Positions 8,305 through 20,435 of a stretch of DNA of 64,000 nucleotides are shown here, one piece after another. This DNA is from Dryas octopetala (taxonomy: Eukaryota > Streptophyta > Magnoliopsida > Rosales > Rosaceae). The position numbers and the translations under genes were made by a program. The notes beneath the pieces are model-generated. The model was not told the DNA's origin, made no database searches, and worked only from the letters and a program-made list of their open reading frames with translations. Location of the stretch: positions 13,991,738 to 14,055,737 of the forward strand of contig OY992833.1 of the NCBI GenBank assembly GCA_963921425.1, given 5' to 3'. Position 1 is the first letter of the stretch, and each line of letters starts with the position of its first letter.

Positions 8305-11300
8305 CTAAAAAACTTGATTATGGTTTTCAAGTTTGTTCCATAAGTAAAATGCTCTCCTGATGAGTGGATCAGCTGAAAATCCTTCCGCGTATGCACTTAC
8401 AGCAGTTAAGAGGCTCGTGAATTTCTCACCATTGTCCTGTAACCATACGAATCAGTTTTCCAACAACCAGAATCACTAATTGTTCCATCAGGGCATAACA
8501 TTTTACTTGTGTACTAAATGCATGCGTTCAAACATGTTTAGATCAGTTGAGCAAGATATAGATATAATTCATGCACTTCATGATTTTATACACATTTTAA
8601 ACAGTGACAATGGAAGCTTTACAAATCCAAGCAATATTTAAGAATATCTTAAAATTTAGAGATGTAATGAATTTCTCAAAAGGAAAAAGTAAACTACGAC
8701 ATCAGCCCAACACAGTACCGAGTAGGTGGTAGATCTAGCATCCATCTATTGCAGATAATAGGAAACTCTAAGTCGCAGACTATGTTCAGTCTATTAGAAT
8801 TAATTCCATAACAAACAAAAGAAGTGCTGTCATGTATGATGACTTGCTTTATGGGATTCAAGCCAATGTAACTGCATACTTCAAAATTATAGGTACAAAC
8901 CTCAGGTTTCTTAAATGTCAGATCTTTTGTGCTGAAAGGTACCATGTAGAATGGAAGATCTGAACATAGTACGTAGTGCCTGTCATAATAGAGAGCAATT
9001 ACATATCAAAAGAATATGTTATGAAAATATGTTAAACATTACTAGCCATAAGAAAGAAATGGCAATGACTCTTGGGAAGTCCTCGTATATGAATCAAATG
9101 ACAATAAATAGATACTTACTCTACCCAGACAAAGTCAAAATCTGCATAAATCATACAAAATCCTCTCACTATTCCGTTCTTTTTTATTTGTTTGGTCAAT
9201 CTCACTATTCCATTGATTAAACATTTCCAGTTTTTCTTTTAGTGTGGTCTTTACTGCACAACCACAAATTTACAGGGCTTTCAACTTTTCTTCTGATTTA
9301 TCAGAAATAAGTACTTCACTTTTTAACATTTAATAGCATAAAAACATGTTTATGCCCTCGAAATATCACCTCATGGAAGGACAACTTTTTTTTTTTTTCA
9401 CTGAGAGTTCCTGCAAATAGACTTAAATGGGCAAACCCCAACCCCAAAAGGAAAAAAGAGAAAAGGAAACAAGGGAAAGAAAGAAGAGCAAACTACGTAA
9501 AGCAAATGCTGATGATATGATTACCAAGTTCTTGCTCAAGAGAGCCTGATCAGCACTTGTTATCAAGGCCTACAACAACAACAAAAAGATATAGCATTGT
9601 CAGTCAGATATCACATTATAAGTTCTGAACAATTATGAATTAGCTTACAGAGAATACTGTCTGTCCAAGAGAATAGGGGTGTTCAAATCCAATCCAATTC
9701 ACAACCGACCAATCCAACCAAATATAACTTGATTAGTTTCAATGACTTTGCAAATTGGATTGGATCTCTAAATTCAAAAACAGACATGTTTGGATCAGTC
9801 ATGCGGTAGAAGTGGAAGAATTGTGGGAGTTAGTTTCTTATTGATCATCCTTTTGGGCCTCTGTTGCTAGTGCTTTTAGGGGAGTGCCTTTGTTTACAAT
9901 ACTTCTTGACTGGAAGTCGGTAATTAGGTAGTTTCGGATTGAGTTGTTTAGTCAAGGTTGAGTTTTGAGGGCTGTTTTTTTGTATTGTACCTAAGTTAAT
10001 GGACTCCTTGTCCATTGGTTGTACAGTGTTGTGAGCTCTCTTTAATAAAGTTTCTTTCTTTTCAAAAAAAAAAAAAAGTCGTGCAGATTTCCCCACAACC
10101 TAATTTGGTTGGTTTCATGATTCTTTGGCGTAACTTGTAGGCATTGATATTATTGAAATTTTTAATAATATATAGCTCTGTTTTCTGGAATGATATAATA
10201 TAGCATTCCATAGAATTATGTTTGGAACATTATATAAACATAATACTTTTCTTTTGCCTTCAATCTTCATTTCACATCTAAATCTAATCAAATCTGTGAT
10301 TGGATTTAATTTTATGACAGTTTTTTATTTTTCATTATTCTTCTTCCTTCACTAAATACCGATCATCCAATCCAATCCAATCGACATTAAATGGGATTAC
10401 AATCCTAGGTCAGATTAGAAAATTGCAAAATTTACAAAACAATCAACATTGGATCGGATTGCTGTGTACCCAATGGACCAATTTAAAGTTAAAAACCCAG
10501 TAAGGATCAGATGTGCTCCCTCCATACTTGATCGATTTAAAACCATGAAAACTCAAATCAGGTCCGGGTGACAGAACCCAATGTGAATTGAAATGTTTCC
10601 GGGATTAAAAATACAATTTTATTCAATCTGTTTGAACTCAAGTTGCATCAGCCATATTGATTCAAATCCCACCAAAGATCTCAAATGTGATCAAGAGTCC
10701 AAACAGGTTCAATCAATCAGAAATAATCTCCTGGCCTAGTTCACCCCAGCTTATCCCCCGAAGCCAGACCAGTGTTCTTTTTTTTTTTTTTTTAATAAAG
10801 AAAGTGGATAATGAGTGAAAAATTATTTTAACAAGCATTTTTTATTCATGAAATTGTTAATTACTCATAACTTATAGCATTACCCTTCTGATTCGTTCCT
10901 CCTCAACTTGATCAACACACTGCAATAAATTCTCCAATGTTCCTGTCAACAGAAATCAGGTTAATATTAGTATACCAAGCACTACATTGAGCAGTCAGGC
11001 CTTCATGAAAGACTCCCCATTTCTGGAACCATGCGAGGTTCACATTCCAAAAGAAAGTATAAAAGATGACATACTGACGTACCAAATTTAGTGATCAATT
11101 GTACAGCATGAACGTTTCCAATTCCATTAACTCCTGCAGTTATTACAACCAATTATTGAAACACAAGCTTCAATGCTCATTTTGCTCTCAGAAACAGAAT
11201 AATGGAAAGAAAACTGCTTAAAAGTTCCAGAACAAGGATCCTTTCCCAAGCCCAATACAACATTCTTATAAGCCATTGACATTCATTAAAACTATACCTC

Positions 11301-11831
11301 TGTTTCTTAATTATTCTAGTACAAGGGCTGAGCTAGATAACAGGGATACGTCAACCACCCATCCCCCAGCCCAAGTGAAAGATAATTTATTAAGATATCT
11401 AGGTAAATTACAATATTGTTACATAAATGCTCTTACATTTCCATTGGAAAAATGGAACAGATGCATCATTGTCACTTTCCCAGAATGAAAACTCTGACAA
11501 TTTTTTTCTCTTATGAAAATATTGCCATGAGGTTGATGTCTCACATTTCAAAGAAAAATTTCACTGAATTTCATCTCATGCCTTGGAAACAGTGAATATC
11601 ATGCTATAATTACTCGTCATTTTTTCATATTCTCTATACATTTTCTTCCATTAAACAAGGAAAACCAAAAACTCTTTCTTCCTTTTGCATTTAATTTTTC
11701 GCAAAATGAAACACATATAACCTGGAATATTATCACATTTGTCACCGACAAGTGAGATCACATCAACAAACTGAGAAGGTTGCAAGGTTCCATATTTTTT
11801 AACAAAATCCTCCATTCCAAATGAAACCATC
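8305..11831 (-). pseudogene. Partial 5'-3' exonuclease gene, exons 10-15 only
   Basis: This is the truncated twin of the complete gene at 24696-36345. Matching exons are 11722-11831, 11083-11133, 10884-10942, 9525-9569, 8901-8979 and 8305-8436, all with intact splice sites. Exons 1-9 are absent because the duplicated block ends at 12840, inside the place of intron 9. The exon at 8901-8979 is 79 nt, against 75 nt in the complete gene. The extra 4 nt near 8970 shift the frame before the GALLRSD-type stretch, so no normal C-terminus could be made. One substitution (Ala to Val) changes FAKKYG to FVKKYG. It could still be transcribed from a neighbour, but it cannot encode the nuclease, whose catalytic residues lie in the missing exons. 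Confidence 0.9.
9797..10086 (+). mobile_element. 5'-truncated LINE 3' end with poly-A and target duplication
   Basis: About 270 bp of LINE 3' sequence ends in tttaataaagtttctttctt and a run of A at 10064-10077. It is flanked by near-identical agtcatgcgg (9797-9806) and agtcgtgcag (10077-10086). It lies in the intron-12 position of the partial exonuclease gene. The right duplicate holds the same insertion, so the insertion came before the duplication. Confidence 0.75.
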
Positions 11832-12840
11832 CTGGGAAAGCAATATGCATATATCAGAGTCCAAACTCAAACTGAAGAACAAATACAAAATAAGACTATA
11901 ACAATAAATGAAGAATATGAATACAAAGTTTCACACTTTCAAATAACTTTCATTCTCAGCGACACTAACGATGGAAGAAAAAAATTTCTATGCATCACCC
12001 TTCTCTTTTCCTGACAAGGAAAGGGCATGCAGATGTATAAGTTTCAATTGATACACACTGAACCATTCAATAAAATTCGACTCAACTCAAGCCTTTATCC
12101 TAGATATTGGGGGTGAATCCTATTCATGAATAATTTGGGGTCCTCAATGAACTCTCCTCAACCACTTGGACCTACCCAAACTCACTCTTTATTAATCCCT
12201 ATGCTTTCTACTACTTCTATTCATGTTGATTTTTGGTTTACCAACTTAGTTTTCCATAGTGGATCATCCTTGGATCCCCAAGGCTCTTGATCAAATCATC
12301 TCAGACATTTTCCCTCATCTATACTTTAAGGTTCATAAAGTTGTGCCATAAAAAATTTTCCTAACCAATAACAGCAAATGAAGGTGTAAGGTCAATCAAG
12401 ATGTAACTCCATTGGGTTTATAAATAAGAAGCAGGATGAGAAGGATATTTATCTCAAACTATTCTACTATTGAAACTTCATTGAAGTGCAAACTAAACAG
12501 AAGATGCAACAATCTTTTGCACCGGTAAGAAAAAATTATACTGTTTTTCAATAAGAAAAAAATTTGTGTTTTAATCATTAAGACAAGTGTGGACAATGAA
12601 ACCAAAGCCAGATTACACTAAACCAAGAACACATGACACTCAAGTCTATCAAGATAATTCAAGACACCGAAGTAAACAGAACAGAATCGCAAAAACAAAA
12701 ATGCCTAATTCACATCAAAGCTACCCAATCCAGCAAAATATTTGGAACTGAAATGTCCTAAAGTCAAAGGTAACCGATGATTTTCACCTATTGGACGTAA
12801 AAGAAAATGATACTGATTAATTCTCTGGCATTATTATAAT

Positions 12841-13824
12841 GTCCTGTAAATATATTGGTACTGGTTCATACTCTCTTTGTAAATTGGTGTTGGTTAATTC
12901 ATACTCTCCCTGTAAATTGGTATTGGTTCATACTTCATTTGGATGTTTGATTTGATGCTTCAAATTTGATGATCTTCAGCCTTGTCTATCTTTCTAAATT
13001 TTTATAAAGTTCAAACTGCATAATCATGTACCCTTTATATAGTATCATCTATCAGACATTACGACAAACATTAATTTTAGGATGAATTTAAAGCCTTAAT
13101 GAAAGCATGCATGCATGCTTATATATTTTGAGCAATTTGCTGTCCAATCAAATACCTGCAGAATATATAGCTACCTTAAGTAATTAAGAATGTAAGATTA
13201 AAATCATTAAGCCAATATAGTGAAGGCAATTACCCTCTTGGGCATTATATAAGACAATTACACTCCTAGTTACATTAATAAAAATATTAAAATACGACAT
13301 GCATGGATTATGGTGCCACAAATGTCTGCTTTCTAGCATGCTAATTTGATAGATGTTCTCTTTTCTCTTTTTATGAATCCAAAACATTATGATTTTTTTC
13401 TTAGACATTGCAAATTACAAAAAATACTTGAGTCCTCAATTTTAAAGACTCTCTTTTCGTAAGTGTTGACGTGGCTCAATAAAAATCGAGCCATGTGTTT
13501 GATTTAAAACTAATTAAACATATAGCCATACACTCTCACTCATATACAACTCAGCAACTACACCCCTCCCATCATCACTTCCAGAGGTCCAACACCGTCA
13601 GTCCCCACTGCCGGCACCGGTCACCTCCACTACCGACATCGGCGACATCCACCGCCGGAACCTTCTCCCTCATATTTGTCCCTCTCTTTTCTTCTCTGTT
13701 AAGCAGTAGGAGATCTACAAATACCAAACCCCCTAACCCTACAACCCAAAATCACAATAACCAAAAACCCAATGACATCCCATGTTCCTTCAATCAAACC
13801 AAAAGGGTATCCAAAAAATCAAGA
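12841..13824 (+). repeat. Repeat A, first copy of the ~0.95 kb repeat (+)
   Basis: It starts exactly where the left duplicated segment ends, with cctgtaaatatattggtact, and ends near gggtatccaaaaaatc. The same sequence recurs inverted at about 15332-16240 and direct at about 17140-18058. Internal landmarks are agcatgcatgcatgc near 13110 and a GC-rich ccaccgccgg stretch near 13650. Short open frames across the GC-rich part are not conserved among the three copies, so no gene is called. Confidence 0.8.
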
Positions 13825-13852
13825 GTAGATTCATAACTTCATAAATCCTTTT

Positions 13853-14225
13853 TGCATGATTTTTATATAGTTGTAAAGAGTAGATTCATAACTTCAAAAT
13901 GAGTATAAAATTGATAATTTTGGTGAATATTTGATTGGTCAAAAGTTGGGGTGAAATTAAGATAAAAACAGGAAAACATTTATTTATTTGCAAGTTTTTG
14001 AACTGGAGGTATGAACTTGAAAAGCATGGTAAAGTTGAGGTACTAAATTGAAATGAATCATTTTAGTGGTGTGTCACATCATCAGATAATTGCCTTTTTG
14101 ACGGCCAGGCTAATAGAGGTACCTAACTGACATGGTTTCGTAGTTGGGATACCTTAATACAACTTTTTGAACTTGAGGTACTAAGTTGAAAAGTGGTGTA
14201 TAATTGAGGTATATAATTATAATTA
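13853..14225 (+). repeat. Foldback-family repeat S1
   Basis: It contains agattcataacttcaaaatg, a ggtactaaattgaaatga phrase and gtggtgtgtcac. The same family occurs at 18858-19085 (inverted), 19218-19606 and 19617-19972. The ends tend to read aattgtaatttaccc, which suggests a MITE family. Not coding. Confidence 0.6.
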
Positions 14226-14522
14226 ATTCTAAAAATTTTTACTATATTTTATAAAGAGTACGTCCATTAATAAACATGTACTGACAACTTTATTTCTTAA
14301 TCAAACACACCTAAAGCCCAATTATTTGTTTGTGAGCCATGCTCTATAAAAACCCAATGGCCCATTCCTCTTTTGCGGGCCACATGCTACAAACACGCTA
14401 AATTCCTGTGTAATTGTGTCCTCATAGTTGCAACGGGCCAAAAAACTAACAAACCTACGAGGCCCAAAATATCAAAAACACTACCAGCCCAAAAATTACA
14501 AATATTGAAATAAAAAATTGAC

Positions 14523-14995
14523 TCAAGTACATTTACATCTATCAATTATAGGGTGAACTTTCAAGTTGGTCTTACGAACTACAAAACATTTCAAATTCCC
14601 CCATTAACTAACAAAAAACATACAGAATGGTATATCCGTTAAGGATTTCGTCAAAATGACTTTAAGTGTCATATTGGAATATGTAGTCCACTATGCCTTC
14701 TTAAACACTAATTCTCATAATATCTAACAAAATATCAGGCTTTGAACTGTATAAGATTCAATTTGCAGTGGAAATTGTGGGCAAAACTCATTTTTGCCCC
14801 CTACCAGTTAACGTCACGTCATTAAAAATGCAAAGTACTATGTCCAGTGTGGCACTTAAGGGTCCCTTTGACGGAATTTCTAACGGATTAACCATTTTGT
14901 ATGTTTTTGTTAGTTAATGGGGGAATTTAAAATATTTTATAGTTCGTGCCCCAACTTGAAATGGACCTTATAGTTGGTGGATGTAAATGTACTCA
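14523..14995. mobile_element. Foldback MITE
   Basis: The left arm runs caagtacatttacatctatc and on into ttcaagttgg and aaattcccccattaacta. The right arm is its reverse complement and ends ggatgtaaatgtactcaa. The arms extend more than 100 bp from each end. No exact flanking duplication could be fixed. The structure resembles the Mutator-like MITEs elsewhere in the window. Confidence 0.65.
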
Positions 14996-15331
14996 ACAAA
15001 AAAACTGTTCACCATTCTTAAACTCTACTGAATTTAACAACTGTTCATGTTTTACTCTCTCAAAATCATTCAAGAAAATTCAAAGGAAATTATGCAACTC
15101 CTACAACAAGGACTATAAAAACGATTTGAGATCTCTACAGTTTCATATAAAAGGTCTTGATCCTAAACCAAGAGTAACCCCCTTCAAGTTTTTTCAAATT
15201 CTTTTTTTGATGTTCTTCTCTGCCACATAATATTACTGCAACTAAAATTCCAGAAAATACAAATATCGAATTTTAGTACATTCTAAGGAGAATTTCACAA
15301 ACATTAAAGCCTCTAAAAACCCATTTTCACT

Positions 15332-16350
15332 TTGGATACCCTTTTGGTTTGATTGAAGGAACATGGGATGACATTGGGTTTTTGATTGTTATGATTTTGG
15401 GTTGTAGGGTTAGGGGGTTTGGTATTGGTAGATCTCCTATTGCTTAAGAGAGAAGAAAAGAGAGGGATGAGGTTCCAGCGGTGGATGTCGCCGATGCCGG
15501 CAGTGGAGGTAGCCAGTGCCGGCGATGGGGACTGACTGTGTTAGACCTCTAGCAGTGATGATGGGAGGGGGTGGAGTTGCTGAGTTGGATATGAGTGAGA
15601 GTGTATGGCTACATGTTTAATTAATTTTAAATCAAACACATGGCTCGATTTTTATTGAGCCACGTCAACACTTACGAAAAGAGAGTCTTTAAAATTAAGG
15701 ACTCAAGTATTTTTCGTAATTTGCAATGTCTAAGAAAAAAACCATAATGTTTTGGATTCATAAAAAGAGAAAAGAGAACATCTATCAAATTAGCATGCTA
15801 GAAAACATTTGTGGCACCATAATCCATGCATGTCGTATTTTAATATTTTTATTAATGTAACTAGGAGTGTATTTATATCATGCCCAAGAGGGTAATTGCC
15901 TTCACTATATTGGCTTAATGATTTTAATCTTACATTCTTAATTACATAAGGTAGCTATATATTCTGCAGGTATTTGACTGGACAGCAAATTGCTCAAAAT
16001 ATATAAGCATGCATGTATGCTTTCATTAAGGCTTTAAATTCATCCTAAAATTAATGTTTGTCGTAATGTCTGATAGATGATACTATATAAAGGGTACATG
16101 ATGATACACTTTGAACTTTATAAAAATTTAGAAAGACAAACAAGGCTGAAGATCATCAAATTAGAAGCATCAAATCAAACATCCAAATGAAGTATGAACC
16201 AATACCAATTTACAGGGAGAGTATGAACCAGTACCAATATATTTACAAGGAGAGATATCAATGATAAGGTCTATATTTAACCATTGGTTGTTGGCACTAA
16301 TCTCTTCCATCTTGCATTCTCTTCAAAAAATATCAATGACCTAAGAATAC
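15332..16350 (-). repeat. Repeat B, inverted copy of the ~0.95 kb repeat
   Basis: This is the reverse complement of repeats A and C. Its inner end extends about 110 bp beyond the left limit of A, through ccattggttgttggcact, and pairs with 17040-17145. B and C therefore face each other as arms of about 1 kb around a 690 bp spacer. Confidence 0.8.
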
Positions 16351-16756
16351 TCTATACCTATAATATTCTTGAAACAAATCTAACATCTCGTACTTGATTT
16401 CCTCCTCAAGCAAATCCATAGACCAACATCTATTTCACAATTTGGCCTTGTCTGTACTTAGCTCTATTCAACCATCGGGTGGTAGAAGTATAAGGTGTCT
16501 GGCAAAACAAAGAATTACTATTGTCAGCTCTCTGTACCTATAATATTTCAGAAACAATCTGGTACTGCTTTCCTTCTCAAGCATCCAAAGACCAAGATCT
16601 ATGATACAATCCGAATTGATTTTTCAAGCACCTGTTGAACTCCTTTCTTTACTGCCCCTAGAAAACAAAATACTGTTAGAAAAAAAACAAAAACAGAAAA
16701 AGAAAAACTGTTAAAGGAGAAAAGAAAAGCAGAGAGTACAAAAATGAAATACTAAC
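16351..16756 (-). other. Spacer between the long inverted repeats, with an imperfect tandem duplication
   Basis: Read on the - strand, two related stretches occur near 16400-16460 and 16530-16600. Both contain a ttggtctttggatg / ttggtctatggat phrase followed by tattataggtac/tagag. No frame stays open across this part. Confidence 0.4.
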
Positions 16757-17020
16757 CATCTTTGTCACCGGGAATCGTGGTGTCAATGAGCTTTGTGCCC
16801 AAAAATGGCAGATGATGGCTTTCATGGAAAGGTCGACCACCATGTTAAGGTGAGTCACACATTGGCTACTTCTCTCCTCTACCCAGCCTAACAAGACATT
16901 GGGCCATGAAGTGGGATAGGGCAGGGCAAAGAAATCCCCCAGCTTTGGCACTTTCCACTCTCCAGTAGCTATGTAAGTCGCCCACTTCTCCAGAAGATCT
17001 AATTCGGTTTCCCTCCATAC
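16757..17020 (-). pseudogene. Captured-looking exon of unknown gene
   Basis: An 88-codon open stretch on the - strand is bounded by an acceptor (tgatcag) and a donor (gatg|gttagt). It reads VWRETELDLLEKWATYIATG near its start, later LPYPTSWPNVLLGW, and ends near TPRFPVTKM. Composition is protein-like and GC-richer than its surroundings. I do not recognise the family. It sits between 1 kb inverted repeats, the arrangement of a Pack-MULE-type captured fragment, although no flanking target duplication was found. It may be a gene fragment picked up from elsewhere in the genome. Confidence 0.45.
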
Positions 17021-17039
17021 CTGATCAGAACGCACAAAA

Positions 17040-18058
17040 ATCTTAGGTCATTGATATTTTTTAAAGAGAATGCAAGATGGAAGAGATTAGTGCCAACAAC
17101 CAATGGTTAAATACAGACCTTATCATTGATATCTCTCCCTGTAAATATATTGGTACTGGTTCATACTCTCCCTGTAAATTGGTATTGGTTCATACTTCAT
17201 TTCGATGTTTGATTTGATGCCTCTAATTTGATGATCTTCAGCCTTGTCTATCTTTCTAAATTTTTATAAAGTTCAAAGTGCATCATCATGTACCCTTTAT
17301 ATAGTATCATCTATTAGACATTACGACAAACATTAATTTTAGAATGAATTTAAAGCCTTAGTGAAAGCATGCATGCATGTTTATATATTTTGAGCAATTT
17401 GATGTCCAATCAAATACCTGCAGAATATATAGCTACCTTGTGTAATTAAGAATGTAAGATTAAAATCATTAAGCCAATATAGTGAAGGCAATTACCCTCT
17501 TGGCATTATATAAATACACTCCTAGTTCCATTAATAAAATATTTAAATACGACATGCATGGATTATGGTGCCACAAATGTCTGCTTTCTAGCATGCTAAT
17601 TTGATAGATGTTCTCTTTTCTCTTTTTATGAATCCAAAACATTATGATTTTTTTTCTTAGACATTGCAAATTACGAAAAATACTTGAGTCCTCAATTTTA
17701 AAGGCCCCCTTTTCGTAAGTGTTAACGTGGCTCAATAAAAATCGAGCCATGTGTTTGATTTAAAACTAATTAAACATGTAGCCATACACTCTCACTCATA
17801 TCCAACTTAGTAACTCCACCCCCTCCCATCATCACTGCCAGAGGTCCAACACCGTCAGTCCCCACTGCCGGCACCGGCTACCTCCACTGCCGGTATCGGC
17901 AACATCCACCGCCGGAACCTCCTCCCTCATCTTTCTCCCTCTCTTTTCTTCTCTCTTAAGCAATAGGAGATCTACCACTACCAAACCCCCTAACCCTACA
18001 ACCAAAAACCCAATGTCATCCCATGTTCCTTCAATCAAACCAAAAGGGTATCCAAAAA
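17040..18058 (+). repeat. Repeat C, third copy of the ~0.95 kb repeat (+)
   Basis: Same orientation as repeat A and inverted relative to B. Similarity covers the whole length by eye and ends at gggtatccaaaaaatcc. It shares the extra inner 110 bp with B. Confidence 0.8.
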
Positions 18059-18207
18059 ATCCAACACAAAATAATAGATCTCTGTGGAAGAAAAAAAACC
18101 CCACATTGTTTTTACAAAGAGAAAAAAATGGTTCAAAAGCACATAGTTATAGATCAAGTTGGCATGGCAAAAGGAATGGAAATATTGAGGGTCTCCGGCG
18201 TTTGGGA

Positions 18208-18459
18208 TCATAAGCGGTGATGACACTTTTCTTTTGTCTGATCTAGCTTGTTTCTATTTTGCAGTGTCACTTGGATTTTCTTCAATTGTCTTTTCATTTT
18301 GCTAGTCATTTGCCCACCTGCTTTTTCCTTTTCCTTTTCATTCATTGTTTCTCTCTCTAGAATTTCATTCACAATCTCATCCCTTTTTCTCAGTTTTTCG
18401 AGCTGCTTATTTTTCAGATTTATTGTTGCTATCTTGGATGACTTGACTTTTCCTTGCAT
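18208..18459 (-). other. Charged coiled-coil-like open frame, doubtful
   Basis: An 83-codon frame on the - strand is rich in Lys, Glu and Arg (for example LEKLRKRDEIVNEILERE) and ends KEKCHHRL. The charge pattern suggests a coiled coil, and similar charged codons continue upstream beyond a stop. It could be a fragment of a host gene lodged between repeats C and S2, or chance coding in a purine-rich strand. No family is recognised. Confidence 0.25.
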
Positions 18460-18857
18460 TCTGATATATTTTCACCACAAATTATTGTACTTTTTTCTTT
18501 TCTCTCTAAGCTTATTTTTGTTCTTTTCAACCTTAATGAACGACTTTGTGGCAAAGTTGTTTTTCCTTATGCAAGACTATTGCAATTTGCAGATTTCAGC
18601 ATATATATCTACTATATGTACATAACATGCAAGTTATTTGTTCTTGACTACTTGAAAAAGTATACATGAATGTGAAATGGGTTTTTGAGACTTACTCTTT
18701 ATCTGAAATTCTTCTTATGATGTACTTGAATTGGAAATGGGTATATATATACTGTAAGGTTTATATTGACAGATATCAACATTAAGGTTTGTAGACATTT
18801 TGAACCCTAAGTTGAAGTTTCATAAAGAAAATTATAAACGAAAAAGGAAAATTAACA

Positions 18858-19085
18858 TGATGACGTGACACACCACTAAAAGGCTTCATTTTAATTTAGT
18901 ACTTCAACTTTACCATGTTTTTCAAGTTCATACCTCAAGTTAAAAAACTTGCAAATAAATAAATGTTTTCTAGTTTTTATCTCAACTTCATCCCAACTTT
19001 TGACCCATATATCAAATCTTTACCAAAATCAACAATTTTATACTCATTTTGAAGCTATGAATCTTCTCTTTATAACCATATAGAA
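18858..19085 (-). repeat. Foldback-family repeat S2 (inverted)
   Basis: It begins at gtgacacaccactaaaagg, the reverse complement of the gtggtgtgtcac landmark in S1, S3 and S4. Together with S3 it forms a large palindrome centred near 19150. The loop-proximal arms are ggctacccaaaa / ttttgggtagcc. Confidence 0.65.
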
Positions 19086-19217
19086 ATAATTCAAAAAGAA
19101 GTTATGAAACGCGAAAGAAGTAGTCACAAATTAGGCTACCCAAAATTGTTAATTTGTTTGAAAATTTTGGCACTTTTGGGTAGCCTACTTTGTGACCAAT
19201 TATCTTGGGTTTCATAA

Positions 19218-19972
19218 CTCATTTTTGCATGATTTTTATATGGTTTTAAAAAGGAGATTCATAGCTTGAAAATGAGTATAAGATTGATAATTTTGGTAGA
19301 GATTTGATGAGCAAAAAAACTGGGGTGAAGTTGAGATAAAAACTAAAAAACATTTATTTATTTGCAAGTTTTTGAACTTGAAATATGAACTTGAAAAATA
19401 TGATAAAGTTTTGAGGTCCTAAATTGAAATAAAACCTTTTAGTGGTGTGTCACGTCATGAGATAACGGCCTTTTTTACGGCAAGACTAACGGAGGTATTA
19501 ACTTGAAACAAAATGAAAGTTGAGGCATGAAATTGCAACTTTTTGAACTTGAGGTACTAACTTGAAATCCGAGGTAAAGTTGAGGTATTAAATTGTAATT
19601 TACCCTTATTTTTATATGGTTATAAAGAGGAGATTCATAGCTTCAAAATGAGTATAAGATTATTGATTTTTGTGAAGATTTGATGGGTCAAAAATTGAGG
19701 TGAAGTTGAGATAAAAACTGGAAAACATTTATTTATTTGCAAGTTTTTTAACTTGAGATATGAACTTAAAAAACATGGTAAAGTTGAGGTACTAAATTGA
19801 AATGAAGCCTTTTGTACCACGTCATCAGATAACAATTTTTTTAACGGCCAGACTAACGGAGGTATCTAATTGACATGGTTTTGTAGTTGGTGTACCTTAA
19901 TGTAACTTTTTGAACTTGAGGTACCAAGTAAAAAAGTGGTGTATAGTTGAGGTATATAATTGTAATTTACCC
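19218..19972 (+). repeat. Foldback-family repeats S3 and S4 in tandem
   Basis: Two direct copies lie head to tail at about 19218-19606 and 19617-19972. Each has atggtt..aaagaggagattcatagctt, a tttatttatttgcaagtttt stretch and an end reading attgtaatttaccc. No coding potential is seen. Confidence 0.65.
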
Positions 19973-20435
19973 AAGTTTCTAATATTAGGAAATTAGGATT
20001 AAATATCAAATATCAATAGTTTTTCAGCAAAGCATCAAGACACTAATTTTTTTTTGTTTAGGTACTAACCTAGAGCAAGACATTTTGGATTTGGTCATAA
20101 ATCAGTTTACTATACAGTTGTGACTGTTTGAAATTCATAAAAATTCAAAATTTATAAGAGTTTAGTGGTTTTGATTTAGACTTTGGAGATGAAGTCCTAT
20201 AACCTATAGACTAAACACTAAAGTTTACGCTTTACAAATACTGAAAAAACAACAATCAATAAAAAATTGTGACTATTAAACAATCACAGCTCGATAGAAC
20301 TATAATTTTTAAAGTTAGTACTTAAACTGAAATTTAGTATTTAAAGTGAAATGACATAAATATTTTAATAGTTAAAATGAAATAACATTGAAATTTGGTA
20401 CCTAAAGTCAACGAGCCTTTTTAATATTAACAAAA

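Larger units (their letters stand above)
4100..12840 (+). repeat. Segmental duplication, left copy (about 8.7 kb)
   Basis: This block repeats in direct orientation at about 20840-29234, with the same order of parts: leader, LINE RNase H relic, F-box gene, EF-hand fragment, and - strand exonuclease exons 15 to 10 with a LINE tail in intron 12. The right border is sharp. Both copies read ggcattattataat; this copy then enters a different repeat at 12841, while the other continues into intron 9 of the complete gene. By eye, similarity is lowest on the left side and highest near the right border. Confidence 0.9.

Noticed and set aside
8694..8945. 83-codon - strand frame beginning MVPFSTKDLTF
   Set aside because: Only its first part is coding (exon 14 of the partial exonuclease gene); the rest reads into the intron. 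The same holds at 25084-25335.
13495..13836. 113-codon frame in repeat A
   Set aside because: It is not conserved as a frame in repeats B and C and arises from the GC-rich part of the repeat.
14946..15230. 94-codon frame beside the foldback MITE
   Set aside because: It begins inside the MITE's right arm and has no recognisable motif.
15332..18058. Reading repeats B and C as the termini of a complete Mutator-like transposon
   Set aside because: The outer flanks do not show a matching 9-bp duplication and the outer borders differ slightly, so only the repeats are reported.
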